64,000 nucleotides of DNA from Anaerolineales bacterium (GCA_016785015.1 JADHTJ010000005.1:25805-89804); one strand, 5' to 3'; positions 9,326 to 18,828 are shown, numbered from the stretch's first letter. Notes: generated from the sequence alone by a model not told the origin. Numbers and translations: made by a program.

Positions 9326-10647
9326 CTTCTCCCTTTCTGCCCTACTCCCATGCACCCGAGCTTTCTCTCGACCAGTGCATCAAGTGCAACATCTGTGTTT
9401 CTGCTTGCCCAGTTGCCGCTGTAGAGGATTACTTCCCCGGACCTAAATACGCCGGACCGCAGGCAGCGCGTTTTCGTCACAAAAACCAGAACACCCCAGA
9501 CCGCTCCGTCGATTATTGCAGCGGCTGCCGGGTGTGCAATATGGTCTGCCCCAATGGGGTCAAAATTGCCGAGATGAATGCACGCGCCCGCGGCGACATC
9601 GTTAGGCAAGGCAACGTTCCATTGATTCAGAGACTGCGCAACAACCTGATCGCCCGCACAGAATTACTGGGGAATCTCGCCCAACCAATTTTTCCATTAT
9701 CGAATATCTTATTGAGCAATCCAGTGATTCGCGGGATCACGGAAGCAACCCTGGGGATCGCCAAAGATGCCTACTTCCCGCCGTTTGCAAGACAAAGGTT
9801 TTCGCGTTGGTGGAGCAAAAGATTCAAATCACAACAAAAAATAATCCGCGTCCATCCACGTTCATCCGCGTCCAAAATTGTTTTTTTCCACGGTTGTGCA
9901 ACAGAGTATTACGAACCCCGTGTCGGCAGAGCCGCCATTCATATTCTTGAAGCCAATGGATTTGAAGTGATCATCCCCCCACAAAATTGTTGTGGGCTGC
10001 CTTTGCTATCGAATGGAGAATTCAAAGCCGCGCGTCGTTATCACGAAAATAATGTCCGCAAACTTTTGCCCTACGCCCGTGAAGGTATTCCCATTGTTGG
10101 CACGTCAACAAGCTGCACACTGACGCTCAAAGAAGAAGCCCCTGAATTACTAGATATGCACGATAAAGACAGCAGAATGGTAGCTGAGAACACCTATGAT
10201 TTCAATGAGTTTTTGTTGCTTCTCCATACCGCAAGTGAACTGGTTACAGAACATCTCCGGCCCATCCCGTTTAGAATGGCTTATCACCAGCCTTGCCAAT
10301 ACCGCGCCCACCGCATAGGCAGCCCGGCCCTTGAGATCATGCAACTCATCCCCGAGTTGGAAATCATCGAAGGCCATGCCGACTGCTGTGGCATCGCCGG
10401 GACATATGGCTATAAAAAAGAGAAATATGAAATCAGCATGAATGTTGGACAGCCACTCTTTGATTTCGTCTTGGATGTCGGTGGTCCTTTAGTAGTTTGC
10501 GACAGCGAAACTTGCCGCTGGCAAATTGTGCATGGTACAGGAACACCCAGTATTCATCCAGTAGAATTGCTGGCTGCATCTTATGGCTACGAATCAGAGG
10601 GCGCCTTGGCTAATGTGCTTAACGGCAATTTGCCAACTTCTATGTAA
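9322..10647 (+). CDS. glpC: anaerobic glycerol-3-phosphate dehydrogenase subunit C
   Basis: Fe-S subunit that anchors GlpAB to the membrane and passes electrons to the quinone pool. Two ferredoxin-like motifs lie near the N-terminus (CIKCNICVSACP and CSGCRVCNMVCPNG). Two Cys-rich CCG domains follow (FFHGCATEYYEP...NCCGLPLLSNG and YHQPCQYRAH...DCCGIAGTYG), the pattern of GlpC and HdrD proteins. Starts inside the last codon of glpAB (ATGA overlap), so translation is coupled. Around 9836-9880 a short ATCCGCGTCC-type repeat is read in frame between the ferredoxin part and the first CCG domain. Confidence 0.92.
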   Translation: MTSPFLPYSHAPELSLDQCIKCNICVSACPVAAVEDYFPGPKYAGPQAARFRHKNQNTPDRSVDYCSGCRVCNMVCPNGVKIAEMNARARGDIVRQGNVPLIQRLRNNLIARTELLGNLAQPIFPLSNILLSNPVIRGITEATLGIAKDAYFPPFARQRFSRWWSKRFKSQQKIIRVHPRSSASKIVFFHGCATEYYEPRVGRAAIHILEANGFEVIIPPQNCCGLPLLSNGEFKAARRYHENNVRKLLPYAREGIPIVGTSTSCTLTLKEEAPELLDMHDKDSRMVAENTYDFNEFLLLLHTASELVTEHLRPIPFRMAYHQPCQYRAHRIGSPALEIMQLIPELEIIEGHADCCGIAGTYGYKKEKYEISMNVGQPLFDFVLDVGGPLVVCDSETCRWQIVHGTGTPSIHPVELLAASYGYESEGALANVLNGNLPTSM

Positions 10648-10674
10648 GTACAGTGTAAACTAAGTTTTCCAAAA

Positions 10675-10802
10675 CAAGCTCCCTGAGCGGAGGCGTAGAA
10701 GCGCTCTTCGACTTCAGCATGGAAAGCATCAGCTTCCGCTCAGAGCCTACTCGACTTGTCAATAAATGTTTCTGCTCCGAAGTCGAAGGGGCGGTGACAG
10801 AA
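10675..10802. repeat. REP-like palindromic repeats, CTGAGCGGAGGCG type
   Basis: Gene-free stretch between glpC and pgi with repeated, mutually complementary segments: CCCTGAGCGGAGGCG, TCTTCGACTTCAGC, TTCCGCTCAGAG and CTCCGAAGTCGAAGGGG. Related CTGAGC...GTCGAAGG segments recur inside coding genes of this window (8005-8030, 23822-23847), so this is a dispersed family. No gene seen. Confidence 0.6.
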
Positions 10803-10888
10803 ATATTTGTTCATCAGGTTAAACAGTAAAATGTAAGAAACGGTTTCCCTTTGCGATCTAGAAGTGTGCCGATAATAAGAGGCTTATT

Positions 10889-12526
10889 ATGAATAAAGAA
10901 ATCACACTCCAATTAACAAGTCATCCTGCAATTGATGCAGGTCTTGCAGATCTGAATAAAAATAGCGTCATTCCACGCATTTGGGATTACGACCACACTG
11001 TTTGGAAACCTGACCCCACTGAGATAACCAATCGATTGGGTTGGCTGCACATCATTGATAGCATGCAGAGAGAATCATCCCGCATGAGTGCTTTGGCCAA
11101 CGATCTTCAACAAGAGGACTTCACAGATATACTTCTGTTGGGCATGGGCGGATCAAGTTTGGCGCCGGAAGTGTTCGGCCACACATTTGAAACAACAGGA
11201 TTGAACATATCTGTATTGGACAGTACTGATCCCGGCGCAGTTCAAGCGGCACAGAATAAGCTCGATCTCACAAAAACCGTTTTCATTGTTGCTACGAAAT
11301 CTGGCGGCACAACGGAAACATTGTCCTTCTTTAATTATTTTTATAACCAGGTTGTAAAGGTTGTGGGAAAAACAAAGGCTGGCGAACACTTTGTGGCAAT
11401 CACGGATCCTGGAAGCAAATTGGTTGAACTTGGGGAGCACTATAAATTCAGAGAGATCTTTCTTAACAATCCCAATATTGGTGGGCGTTACTCAGCATTG
11501 TCTTTCTTTGGGTTGGTTCCTGCCGCTTTAGCCGGTGTCGATGTTCCCAAACTTTTGCAACGGGCCCAAGCGATGGCTGAGAAATGTGGCCCGCAAATAG
11601 CCGCAGGTGAGAATCCTGGCGCGGTGTTGGGCACGATTCTTGGTCAACTTGCCAAAGCGGGTCGAGATAAAGTCACTTTTGTATCTTCCTCGAACGTCGC
11701 AGATTTTCCCAATTGGGTCGAACAGCTCATCGCCGAGAGCACAGGCAAAGAAGGAAAGGGCATTTTGCCGGTTGTTGGCGAACCTCTCAGCGGTCCGGAT
11801 GCCTATGGAGATGATCGGGTTTTTGTCAATCTCAAAATTGGTGAAGATACGACCCACGATGCGAAACTAAAAACACTCGAAGATGCGGGGCATCCCGTGC
11901 TCCAAATAGAGTTAGATGATGTTTATGATTTAGGCGGGCAATTCTTTATTTGGGAGTTTGCTACTGCGGTGGCCAGTTACTTCTTGAAAATCAATCCCTT
12001 TGACCAACCCAATGTCGAGAGTGCCAAGGTTTTGGCACGTCAGATGGTAGCGACTTACAGTGAAACAGGCACGCTCCCCAAAGGTGAGGATGTTGATCCC
12101 AGCCCCCGGGCACTTGCTGATTTCTTAGATTCGTCCAAGCCAGGTGACTATATCGCCTTCCAGGCCTACGTGCAGCCCACCCCCGAAGTCGAGGCTGCTT
12201 TACAGGCACTGCGTTTGGAGGCACGCGAGCGCTACAAAGTGGCAACCACCTTCGGGTTTGGTCCCAGGTTCCTGCATTCGACCGGGCAGCTTCACAAGGG
12301 TGATGCGGGCAAGGGATTGTTTGTTCAATTCACTTCTCAAACATCCCAGGATGTAGATATCCCCAATGAAGCGGGAAATCCAGAATCGTCAATGACTTTC
12401 GGCACTTTGAAAATGTCACAAGCCTTAGGAGATGCACAGGCATTGCGTGATGCAGGACGGCGAGTAATCAGTATTGCCTTGGGAGAAAATCCTGAGAAAT
12501 CAATTCAACAGATGAGGAAACAATGA
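10889..12526 (+). CDS. pgi: glucose-6-phosphate isomerase
   Basis: Interconverts glucose 6-phosphate and fructose 6-phosphate in the cytoplasm. The 545-residue protein resembles the isomerase half of Tal-Pgi bifunctional proteins without the transaldolase half. Motifs: LLLGMGGSSLAPEVF, STDPGAVQAAQ, FIVATKSGGTTETLSFF (sugar-phosphate-binding SIS domain), then ATTFGFGPRFLHSTGQLHKG near the C-terminus. GAGG precedes the ATG by six bases. It overlaps gnd (ATGA), linking glycolysis and the pentose phosphate route in one transcript. Confidence 0.9.
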   Translation: MNKEITLQLTSHPAIDAGLADLNKNSVIPRIWDYDHTVWKPDPTEITNRLGWLHIIDSMQRESSRMSALANDLQQEDFTDILLLGMGGSSLAPEVFGHTFETTGLNISVLDSTDPGAVQAAQNKLDLTKTVFIVATKSGGTTETLSFFNYFYNQVVKVVGKTKAGEHFVAITDPGSKLVELGEHYKFREIFLNNPNIGGRYSALSFFGLVPAALAGVDVPKLLQRAQAMAEKCGPQIAAGENPGAVLGTILGQLAKAGRDKVTFVSSSNVADFPNWVEQLIAESTGKEGKGILPVVGEPLSGPDAYGDDRVFVNLKIGEDTTHDAKLKTLEDAGHPVLQIELDDVYDLGGQFFIWEFATAVASYFLKINPFDQPNVESAKVLARQMVATYSETGTLPKGEDVDPSPRALADFLDSSKPGDYIAFQAYVQPTPEVEAALQALRLEARERYKVATTFGFGPRFLHSTGQLHKGDAGKGLFVQFTSQTSQDVDIPNEAGNPESSMTFGTLKMSQALGDAQALRDAGRRVISIALGENPEKSIQQMRKQ

Positions 12527-13431
12527 AACTAGCAATTATCGGATTAGGAAAAATGGGCGGCAACATGGCCCGACGGTTGATTCGAGGCGGCCACGAAGTT
12601 GTAGGCTATACCTTACGACCTGAACCAACCAAGCAACTGGCAAAGGAAGAGGGCTTAATCCCCGCATTCTCGCTAGAAGAAGTTATTGAGAATCTGCCTG
12701 GTCGACGTGTGGTTTGGGTTATGGTTCCAGCCGGAAAACCAACCCAATCAACTGTCGAAGCGCTCAGCGACCTTTTGAACCAGGACGACATCATTATTGA
12801 TGGCGGCAACAGCAATTACAAAGAAACTATGCAGCGTGCGGAAATGATGAAGGAAAAAGGAATTTTCTACATTGACGTAGGCACTAGCGGTGGCGTTTGG
12901 GGCTTGAAGGAAGGCTACAGCATGATGGTTGGTGGTGAGAACAAGGCTGTTGAATTTATCCAACCGATCTTAGAAACTCTCGCGCCAGGCGTTGAGACTG
13001 GCTGGGGGCATGTTGGCCCTTCTGGTGCCGGGCACTTTGTCAAGATGGTGCACAACGGCATCGAGTATGGCTTGATGCAGGCCTACGCCGAGGGATTTGA
13101 GATCATGCGCGCCAAAGAGCAGCTCGGCCTGGACTTGCATCAAATTTCAGAGATCTGGCGTTTCGGCAGCGTGATTCGATCTTGGCTGTTAGATTTAACC
13201 GCCATCGCTTTGAGCGAAAACCCTGATCTCGATGGCATCAAAGGCTGGGTAGCGGATAGCGGCGAAGGCCGTTGGACAGTATTCGAGTCCATCGATCTGG
13301 ATGTGCCCGCACCCGTGATCACGCAAGCTTTGCAAGCCCGTTTCGTCAGCCGGCAGGAAGAAAGCTTTGCTGCAAAGATCTTGGCTGCCATGCGCAACCA
13401 GTTCGGCGGACATGCTGTTAAGAGTGAATAA
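12523..13431 (+). CDS. gnd: 6-phosphogluconate dehydrogenase, short type
   Basis: Oxidatively decarboxylates 6-phosphogluconate to ribulose 5-phosphate. 302 residues, the short bacterial form (GntZ/YqeC-like) rather than the roughly 470-residue enzyme. Shows the NAD(P) motif IGLGKMGGNMARRL, IIDGGNSNYKETM, DVGTSGGVWGLKEGY and the catalytic block GAGHFVKMVHNGIEYG. Starts within the pgi stop codon. With zwf and pgl 1.2 kb downstream it completes the oxidative pentose phosphate branch. Whether it prefers NAD or NADP cannot be decided here. Confidence 0.92.
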   Translation: MKLAIIGLGKMGGNMARRLIRGGHEVVGYTLRPEPTKQLAKEEGLIPAFSLEEVIENLPGRRVVWVMVPAGKPTQSTVEALSDLLNQDDIIIDGGNSNYKETMQRAEMMKEKGIFYIDVGTSGGVWGLKEGYSMMVGGENKAVEFIQPILETLAPGVETGWGHVGPSGAGHFVKMVHNGIEYGLMQAYAEGFEIMRAKEQLGLDLHQISEIWRFGSVIRSWLLDLTAIALSENPDLDGIKGWVADSGEGRWTVFESIDLDVPAPVITQALQARFVSRQEESFAAKILAAMRNQFGGHAVKSE

Positions 13432-13473
13432 AGACATTCTAATATCCAGCGTTATATATTGACTCAATAACTC

Positions 13474-13623
13474 CTGTTACGCAGTAAAACAAAAGAAGCT
13501 TCCCTTCTCCCACATCCTAACCTTCTCCCAAAGGGAGAAGTGACAAAGTCCCCTCTCCTTTTGGGAGAGGGCGGAGGGTGAGGGTAGGTTTGAACTCTCA
13601 AATTTCCACTTTTGCGTAACATC
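13474..13623. repeat. MITE-like repeat, copy 1 (TGTTACGCAGTAAAA family)
   Basis: About 150 bp with imperfect terminal inverted repeats (TGTTACGCAGTAAAA at the left, TTTTGCGTAACA at the right). Inside are two hairpins of the CCTTCTCCCAAAGGGAGAAG and CCCTCTCC-TTTT-GGGAGAGGG kind. A near-identical copy lies at 29029-29174. No ORF; probably a non-autonomous element. Confidence 0.7.
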
Positions 13624-13636
13624 AATTAATAACTCA

Positions 13637-13724
13637 TGTTACGCACACATAGGACTGGCAGTCCTAATAAATTCGGTTGGAACATGGGAATTTCTCTCCT
13701 AAGGACTGCCAGTCCTGCGTAACA
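13637..13724. repeat. short palindromic element with TGTTACGCA ends
   Basis: 88 bp bounded by TGTTACGCA and TGCGTAACA, with an inner inverted repeat AGGACTGGCAGTCCT / AGGACTGCCAGTCCT. Each of the two elements here is followed by the same ATCAATTAATAACT, consistent with duplicated flanks. It shares ends with the neighbouring 150-bp element but has an unrelated core. This and the previous element fill the gap between gnd and the SDR gene. Confidence 0.6.
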
Positions 13725-13755
13725 TCAATTAATAACTAAAAGTTTGGGAATTACT

Positions 13756-14472
13756 ATGTCAAATTTCAAAGATAAAGTAGCAGTAGTCACCGGTGCGACA
13801 GGCAATTTGGGCGCCGCAACAGCGCGAGCTTTCTATCAGGCGGACGCAAATCTGGTTTTATTTGTGCGCAAACCGGATAGTTTGGCAAAAATGATCCCAG
13901 AAATAGCCGAAACGAATGAGCGGTTTTTGGTTATTGCTGTTGATATGACGAACCCGGAATCGGTTCACAATGCAGTAGAAAGGGCCATCGATAATTTTGG
14001 TCGAATCGATATGCTTGTAAACACATTTGGCGGGTATCGGGCGGGCACACCTGTTCATGAAACTCCATTGGAAACCTGGGATTTTATGCATGCTTTGAAT
14101 GCGCGCACTGCTTTCATCGCCAGCCAGGCTGTGATCCCAAACATGTTAGAAAACGGGAATGGGAAGATCATCAATATAGGAGCCAGACCCGGCTTGAAGG
14201 GGCGTAAAAACATGGCTGCCTATGGCGCATCAAAGAGCGGCGTAATTCGATTGACAGAAAGCATGGCAGCCGAATTGAAAGATCAGGATATTAACGTCAA
14301 CTGCATTCTGCCAGGCACAATAGACACACCCCAAAATCGGCATGAGATGCCCAAAGCCGATCACAGCAAATGGGTTACCCCAGAAGCTATCGCCCAAGTC
14401 ATCCTCTTCCTGGTTTCTGATGCTGCTAATCCGATCCATGGAGCGGCGATACCCGTTTATGGGAAATCATAA
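13756..14472 (+). CDS. short-chain dehydrogenase/reductase
   Basis: NAD(P)-dependent oxidoreductase of the classical SDR superfamily; substrate unknown. Shows the cofactor motif VTGATGNLGAATARA, the NNAG-like VNTFGGY, and the active-site Y and K in AAYGASKSG. The catalytic Ser expected 13 residues before Tyr is Ala (NIGARPGLKG), so ordinary SDR chemistry is doubtful. I chose the ATG at 13756 over the in-frame TTG at 13744. Lies alone between repeat-rich gaps, in line with the pentose phosphate genes, but no pathway can be assigned. Confidence 0.85.
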   Translation: MSNFKDKVAVVTGATGNLGAATARAFYQADANLVLFVRKPDSLAKMIPEIAETNERFLVIAVDMTNPESVHNAVERAIDNFGRIDMLVNTFGGYRAGTPVHETPLETWDFMHALNARTAFIASQAVIPNMLENGNGKIINIGARPGLKGRKNMAAYGASKSGVIRLTESMAAELKDQDINVNCILPGTIDTPQNRHEMPKADHSKWVTPEAIAQVILFLVSDAANPIHGAAIPVYGKS

Positions 14473-14524
14473 AAAATCCTTTATCACGAATGACTCCACT
14501 GAAAAAACTTCCAGACGAGGGCTT

Positions 14525-14582
14525 CCGCCAGAATATATGGGGGTGGTTGCGCGGAGCAACCACCCCCATATATTCCGGCGGG
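14525..14582. repeat. long perfect-stem hairpin element
   Basis: Inverted repeat with arms GAATATATGGGGGTGG and CCACCCCCATATATTC around a GCGGAGC-type loop, extended by CCGCC / GGCGG. Sits between the SDR gene and zwf. The arm composition (GGGGG runs, loop with a CCGC core) is like the elements at 33424 and 54604, suggesting one repeat class. Could also serve as a terminator, but it lacks a T-run. Confidence 0.6.
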
Positions 14583-14653
14583 AAACTCGCTTGGATGGTT
14601 TTTGCAGTAGAATCACGTGTGTAATTTTATTACAAGGCCAGTAAGGAAACAGC

Positions 14654-16129
14654 ATGAATAACAACCCCACCACCATCGTCATATTTGGCGCATCGGGTGA
14701 CCTTACCCAACGAAAGTTGATCCCTGCTCTGTACAACTTGTACCGCAAAGGTCGCCTAGATCAAGAATTGCAAATTGTCGGCTTTGCCCGCCGCCCCTAT
14801 GATGACCAGATCTTTCGCGACCAAATGCGTGAAGGGTTACTTACCTTCAGCGAAAACACTTTCGATGCGAAATTGTGGGGTGAATTCGCGCCCAAAATCA
14901 CTTATTTCCAGGGCAATCTAACGGAAGCAGATGATTTTATAAAGCTGAAAGAATATCTTGAAGAACTGGAAAACTCGCCATCAAACCGCCTATACTACCT
15001 TTCCACAGCGCCAAGGTTTTTCGAACCCGCTATCGAATATTTAGGGACAGCAGGGTTGGCGAGAGAAGACGAAGGCATCTCAAATCCCTGGCGGCATGTG
15101 GTCATTGAAAAACCTTTCGGACAAGATCTAGCATCCGCGCAAAAGTTGAATCAGTTCGTCCACACAGTTTTCGACGAACATCAAATCTACCGTATCGACC
15201 ACTATTTGGGCAAAGAAACCGCCCAGAACATCCTTTTCTTCCGTTTTGCCAACACCATCTTCGAACCGGTTTGGAATCGACGCTATGTTGACAATGTCCA
15301 GATCACTGTAACAGAGAGTGTTGATGTCGGTCATCGCGCAGGATATTACGATAGCGCCGGCGTATTGCGAGACATGTTCCAGAATCACCTTATGCAACTG
15401 CTTGCATTGGTGGCTATGGAACCCCCGGCATCCTTTGAAGCGGACGCGGTTCGCAATGAAAAATTCAAACTGCTCTCTGCTATCCGCCCGATTGATTTAT
15501 CGGACACGGTTGCGGCGCAATATATCGGCTATTGTGATGCTGAGGGTGTTGCAGAATATTCTCGCACGCCAACCTACGCTGCTCTGAAACTTAATATCGA
15601 CAATTGGCGCTGGAAAGATGTTCCGTTTTATCTGCGCTCCGGAAAAGCTCTACCCCGAAAAACCACTGAAATCATCATCGAATTTCAGAAACCACCTCAC
15701 CTGATGTTTGGGCTCGGTGATGCCAGTGATTTCTCACCCAATATCCTCTCACTTTGCATCCAACCCGACGAGGGCATCCATCTTTCATTCCAGGCAAAAA
15801 CCCCCGGCTCCGATCAGGATATGCGCTCAGTAGATATGGAATTCCATTACCAGACAGCCTTCGAAGGCGAAATGCTCCCTGATGCCTATGAGCGACTTTT
15901 ACAAGAGGCCATCGAAGCCGATGCATCACTCTTCACGCGCAGCGATGGTATCGAGGCTGCCTGGCGTTTGATTGACCCTATTATCCGCGGCTGGGATAAG
16001 GAAAGAAGCGGGAATTTGGATATCTATGAGTCAGGAAGCTGGGGGCCCGCCAGAGCAAAAGAACTGCTTGCCAGAGATGGCCGAATTTGGCGCGAGGAAT
16101 GTGGATACGATGACCCCGAAGGAAATTAA
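14654..16129 (+). CDS. zwf: glucose-6-phosphate 1-dehydrogenase
   Basis: Oxidises glucose 6-phosphate to 6-phosphogluconolactone with reduction of NAD(P). 491 residues, the normal size. Motifs: [18 protein letters not shown] (cofactor), [10 protein letters not shown], and the substrate/catalytic block [14 protein letters not shown] containing the conserved His. AAGGAAAC lies just before the ATG. Followed 18 bp later by pgl, so the two consecutive enzymes are clustered. Confidence 0.96.
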   Translation: MNNNPTTIVIFGASGDLTQRKLIPALYNLYRKGRLDQELQIVGFARRPYDDQIFRDQMREGLLTFSENTFDAKLWGEFAPKITYFQGNLTEADDFIKLKEYLEELENSPSNRLYYLSTAPRFFEPAIEYLGTAGLAREDEGISNPWRHVVIEKPFGQDLASAQKLNQFVHTVFDEHQIYRIDHYLGKETAQNILFFRFANTIFEPVWNRRYVDNVQITVTESVDVGHRAGYYDSAGVLRDMFQNHLMQLLALVAMEPPASFEADAVRNEKFKLLSAIRPIDLSDTVAAQYIGYCDAEGVAEYSRTPTYAALKLNIDNWRWKDVPFYLRSGKALPRKTTEIIIEFQKPPHLMFGLGDASDFSPNILSLCIQPDEGIHLSFQAKTPGSDQDMRSVDMEFHYQTAFEGEMLPDAYERLLQEAIEADASLFTRSDGIEAAWRLIDPIIRGWDKERSGNLDIYESGSWGPARAKELLARDGRIWREECGYDDPEGN

Positions 16130-16139
16130 AAGGTATAAT
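16110..16139 (+). promoter_or_regulatory. candidate leaderless promoter for pgl
   Basis: A consensus -10 TATAAT at 16134-16139 lies nine bases before the pgl ATG, and ATGACC at 16110 is a weak -35 with 18-bp spacing. Transcription would start at or beside the ATG, and there is no Shine-Dalgarno between them. Located across the end of zwf. Confidence 0.45.
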
Positions 16140-16147
16140 GCTCCTTC

Positions 16148-16870
16148 ATGGCGATTATCCAAACTCATCCATCATCTGATGAATTAGCGCATGCCGCTGC
16201 GGATCATTTTGCAACCCTTGCTCAAGAAGCCATTCATGATCACGGAAAATTTTCAGTTGCATTGGCAGGTGGCTCCACACCGCGCGCAACTTATGAAATT
16301 TTGGCCACTATTGAATATGCCCAAAAAATAAATTGGGAACGAGTGCACGTCTTCTGGGGTGATGAACGCTTAGTGCCACCCGATCATCAGGATAGCAACT
16401 ATCGCATGGCTTCTGAGGCGATGCTCAAGGTCATTCCTATTCCCAATGAGAATATTCATCGGATTCATGGCGAAGCAAAGCCGCACGATGCTGCCCGGGA
16501 GTATGCCGAAACTATCCGCGATTTCTTCAATCCGCATTCGACCAGCATTGACCTGATCTTGTTGGGAATGGGGGATGACGGCCACACAGCTTCAATTTTT
16601 CCTGGAACCGAGGCGGTCTTCGAAGATTCGTTGAATGTGATGGCACACTACGTTGAGAAATTAAACTCCTGGCGGATCACTTTCACACCTCGTCTGATTA
16701 ATGCCGCCCAGAATGTCACCTTTCTAGTTTCTGGAGAGCGAAAAGCCAGGCGTTTGCGCCAGGTGTTGGTTGGTCCTTACCAGCCTGAAATTTTGCCATC
16801 ACAGGTTGTTAGACCTTCTCAAGGTCGCTTGCGATGGTTGGTTGACGAAGCCGCGGCATTACATCTCTAA
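16148..16870 (+). CDS. pgl: 6-phosphogluconolactonase
   Basis: Hydrolyses 6-phosphogluconolactone, the step after Zwf. 240 residues. Shows SVALAGGSTPRATYEILA (phosphate-binding loop), VHVFWGDERLVPPDHQDSNY and DLILLGMGDDGHTASIFPGT, all signatures of the NagB/Pgl superfamily's Pgl branch. No ribosome-binding site precedes the ATG, but a TATAAT does, pointing to leaderless or coupled translation. Ends 13 bp before the next gene. Confidence 0.94.
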   Translation: MAIIQTHPSSDELAHAAADHFATLAQEAIHDHGKFSVALAGGSTPRATYEILATIEYAQKINWERVHVFWGDERLVPPDHQDSNYRMASEAMLKVIPIPNENIHRIHGEAKPHDAAREYAETIRDFFNPHSTSIDLILLGMGDDGHTASIFPGTEAVFEDSLNVMAHYVEKLNSWRITFTPRLINAAQNVTFLVSGERKARRLRQVLVGPYQPEILPSQVVRPSQGRLRWLVDEAAALHL

Positions 16871-16883
16871 TAAGGGAATTCAT

Positions 16884-17501
16884 ATGAAAGCAAAACTGCT
16901 CACGCAAGCAGTTGGCCCATGGCCAATGAACACTTATGTGGTTATCTGCACGGAAACCAATATCAGCGCCATCATCGATCCAGGTTCAGACCCTGATACA
17001 ATTCTTGCAATGACGGAGGGGACAAAAGTCGATAAGATTTTGCTCACCCACGGGCATTTCGATCATGTTCTTGCTTTGGAGAAAGTCAAAGAAGCCACAG
17101 GGGCGCCAGTTTATCTCAATCCAGTGGATGCCGAGGAATTTGACGTGGCCTTCGATGTCGCCCTTGAGGGTGGTGAGCAGCTCCCGGTGGGGAATTTGCT
17201 CTTGAAGGCAATCCACACACCCGGGCACACCTCCGGGCAGATCTGTTTCGATTTAGGGGATGGCCGCATCATTGTTGGTGATACAGTTTTCGTCGGTGGA
17301 CCTGGTAAAACTGGGTCTGCGGAAGATTTTGTTGCTACGATGAAAACTATGCAAAAAATTGTCTTCACCTGGCCCGACGATACCCTATTCTTCCCCGGGC
17401 ATGGCCCCAGCGGAGTCATCGGTGTAGAGCGCCTGGCATTCGATGCTTTTGTTTCTCGCGGCTGGCCAGAAGATTTACAGGGCGATGTGACCTGGAATTA
17501 G
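16884..17501 (+). CDS. metallo-beta-lactamase-fold hydrolase (glyoxalase II-like)
   Basis: Cytoplasmic zinc hydrolase of the MBL superfamily, YcbL/glyoxalase II-like branch. Metal ligands are seen in LLTHGHFDHV, HTPGHTSGQICF, IIVGDTVFVGGPG and FFPGHGPSG. The ATG at 16884 after AAGGGAATTCAT gives a 205-residue protein of normal size; the open frame extends upstream over pgl but lacks a start signal there. Runs with pgl. Substrate unknown; a thioester or lactone is plausible. Confidence 0.88.
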   Translation: MKAKLLTQAVGPWPMNTYVVICTETNISAIIDPGSDPDTILAMTEGTKVDKILLTHGHFDHVLALEKVKEATGAPVYLNPVDAEEFDVAFDVALEGGEQLPVGNLLLKAIHTPGHTSGQICFDLGDGRIIVGDTVFVGGPGKTGSAEDFVATMKTMQKIVFTWPDDTLFFPGHGPSGVIGVERLAFDAFVSRGWPEDLQGDVTWN

Positions 17502-17532
17502 GTGTGTAAATCGTATGTTCATATGCAATTAA

Positions 17533-17560
17533 TTTGATCGTTCTTGAAATTTGATATAAT
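17533..17560 (+). promoter_or_regulatory. promoter for the L,D-transpeptidase gene
   Basis: TATAAT at 17555-17560 with TTTGAT at 17533-17538 (16-bp spacing), 32 bp before the ATG at 17593 in an AT-rich gap. Confidence 0.5.
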
Positions 17561-17592
17561 TTGTCCGATATTACGTCTTTCTATTACAGCTT

Positions 17593-18780
17593 ATGAAAAT
17601 TAAATTTCGTCTTTTTACCATCATAATTACATTCTTTGCTCTTGGGCTTTCTATCCAACCCACCCTTGCCGCCGAAGATACCCAGCCCGCTGACGGTGCC
17701 GTAGTTTGTTTACCGGGTGCTAATCTCAACGTCTTCAGCGATTGTGCTCCATCGGGTTCAGCGCAATATTTAACGGAATTAGCCCAAAATGGAATCACAT
17801 TTCCACCGGAACCCTTTCCCGTTCAACATCCAGATTTTGCATTGAATTACATTCCACATCAGTACGCACAAGTGCGCACAGATCTAGCACCGGTATATGG
17901 ATCACTTGATCATGCCATAGAAGGCGATGACAAGTCTGCCATTCGGAGGATCGATTCTCCCTTCAGTTATATCTCGTACTATCAAGATACTGTTGTCGAT
18001 GGTGCGCGTTACTACGAGATCGATTACAACAACTGGATGACCGCTTTCGATGTCAGCCGGGTAACACCCCAAAGATTCCAGGGATTAAGTTTCAAAAGCA
18101 CCCCCTCGCAGCCTTTTGGCTGGGTACTTAGCTATCTGAGTCGCACCAGCGGATACGTCGAAACCAAACGCACTCCCGGATATTCTTCCGACGATTACAC
18201 AGAAATTTACTACGGAAATCATGATCTCGTCTGGGTATATGATACCGTTGAGGTCGATGGCATTGAATGGTATATGATTGGCCCGGATGAATGGATGCCC
18301 CAGTATGTAATTGCACGCGTTATTCCAAATACCACCCCTCCCGAGGGCGTCACAGGCGACCGCTGGATCGAGATCAATCTCTTCGAACAAACTGTTTCTG
18401 TTTATCAAGAAAGGCAATTGATATTCGCCTCGATCATCGCCAGTGGGCTTGACCCCTTCTGGACACAGCCCGGTCTTTTCCAGATCTATGAAAAGCTAGA
18501 AAGCACGCCCATGCGCGGCTCCTTCGAAGCCGACCGTTCCGACGCGTACTACCTCGAAGACGTCCCTTGGACGATGTATTTCGACCAGGCGCGCGCTTTG
18601 CATGGCGCTTATTGGCGCGCAAATTTGGGTTTTCCCCAATCGCACGGCTGCGTTAATTTGTCCATTGGCGATGCACGCTGGCTTTTTGATTGGGCAAATC
18701 TAGGAGATTGGGTTTATGTTTGGGATCCCTCCGGTGAAACCCCGGATGACCCAGAATACTATGGCGCGGGGGGTGCCTAA
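17593..18780 (+). CDS. secreted L,D-transpeptidase (YkuD domain)
   Basis: Cell-wall enzyme that cross-links or modifies peptidoglycan by L,D-transpeptidation. An N-terminal signal peptide (hydrophobic IIITFFALGLSIQ, cleavage near TLAAE) precedes a region with two SH3-like repeats (segments around YYEIDYNNWMTAF and WYMIGPDEWMPQY). The YkuD catalytic domain then starts at about DRWIEINLFEQTVSVY and ends with the active-site HG-N11-SHGCVNL block carrying the nucleophilic Cys. 395 residues. Stands alone between the pgl unit and the Fe-S oxidoreductase. Confidence 0.9.
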   Translation: MKIKFRLFTIIITFFALGLSIQPTLAAEDTQPADGAVVCLPGANLNVFSDCAPSGSAQYLTELAQNGITFPPEPFPVQHPDFALNYIPHQYAQVRTDLAPVYGSLDHAIEGDDKSAIRRIDSPFSYISYYQDTVVDGARYYEIDYNNWMTAFDVSRVTPQRFQGLSFKSTPSQPFGWVLSYLSRTSGYVETKRTPGYSSDDYTEIYYGNHDLVWVYDTVEVDGIEWYMIGPDEWMPQYVIARVIPNTTPPEGVTGDRWIEINLFEQTVSVYQERQLIFASIIASGLDPFWTQPGLFQIYEKLESTPMRGSFEADRSDAYYLEDVPWTMYFDQARALHGAYWRANLGFPQSHGCVNLSIGDARWLFDWANLGDWVYVWDPSGETPDDPEYYGAGGA

Positions 18781-18800
18781 CAACAAACTTTCCTACAATA

Positions 18801-18828
18801 AGAGTCGGCGTAATTGTCGCCGACTCTT
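18801..18828 (+). terminator. hairpin after L,D-transpeptidase gene
   Basis: AGAGTCGGCG - TAATTG - TCGCCGACTCT stem 20 bp after the stop codon. The following TCGATTCGGGGTTT is a poor T-run, so efficiency is uncertain. Confidence 0.45.

Noticed and set aside
14342..14644. 100-residue ORF across the SDR end and hairpin
   Set aside because: Overlaps a real gene and a palindromic repeat; no coding signature.
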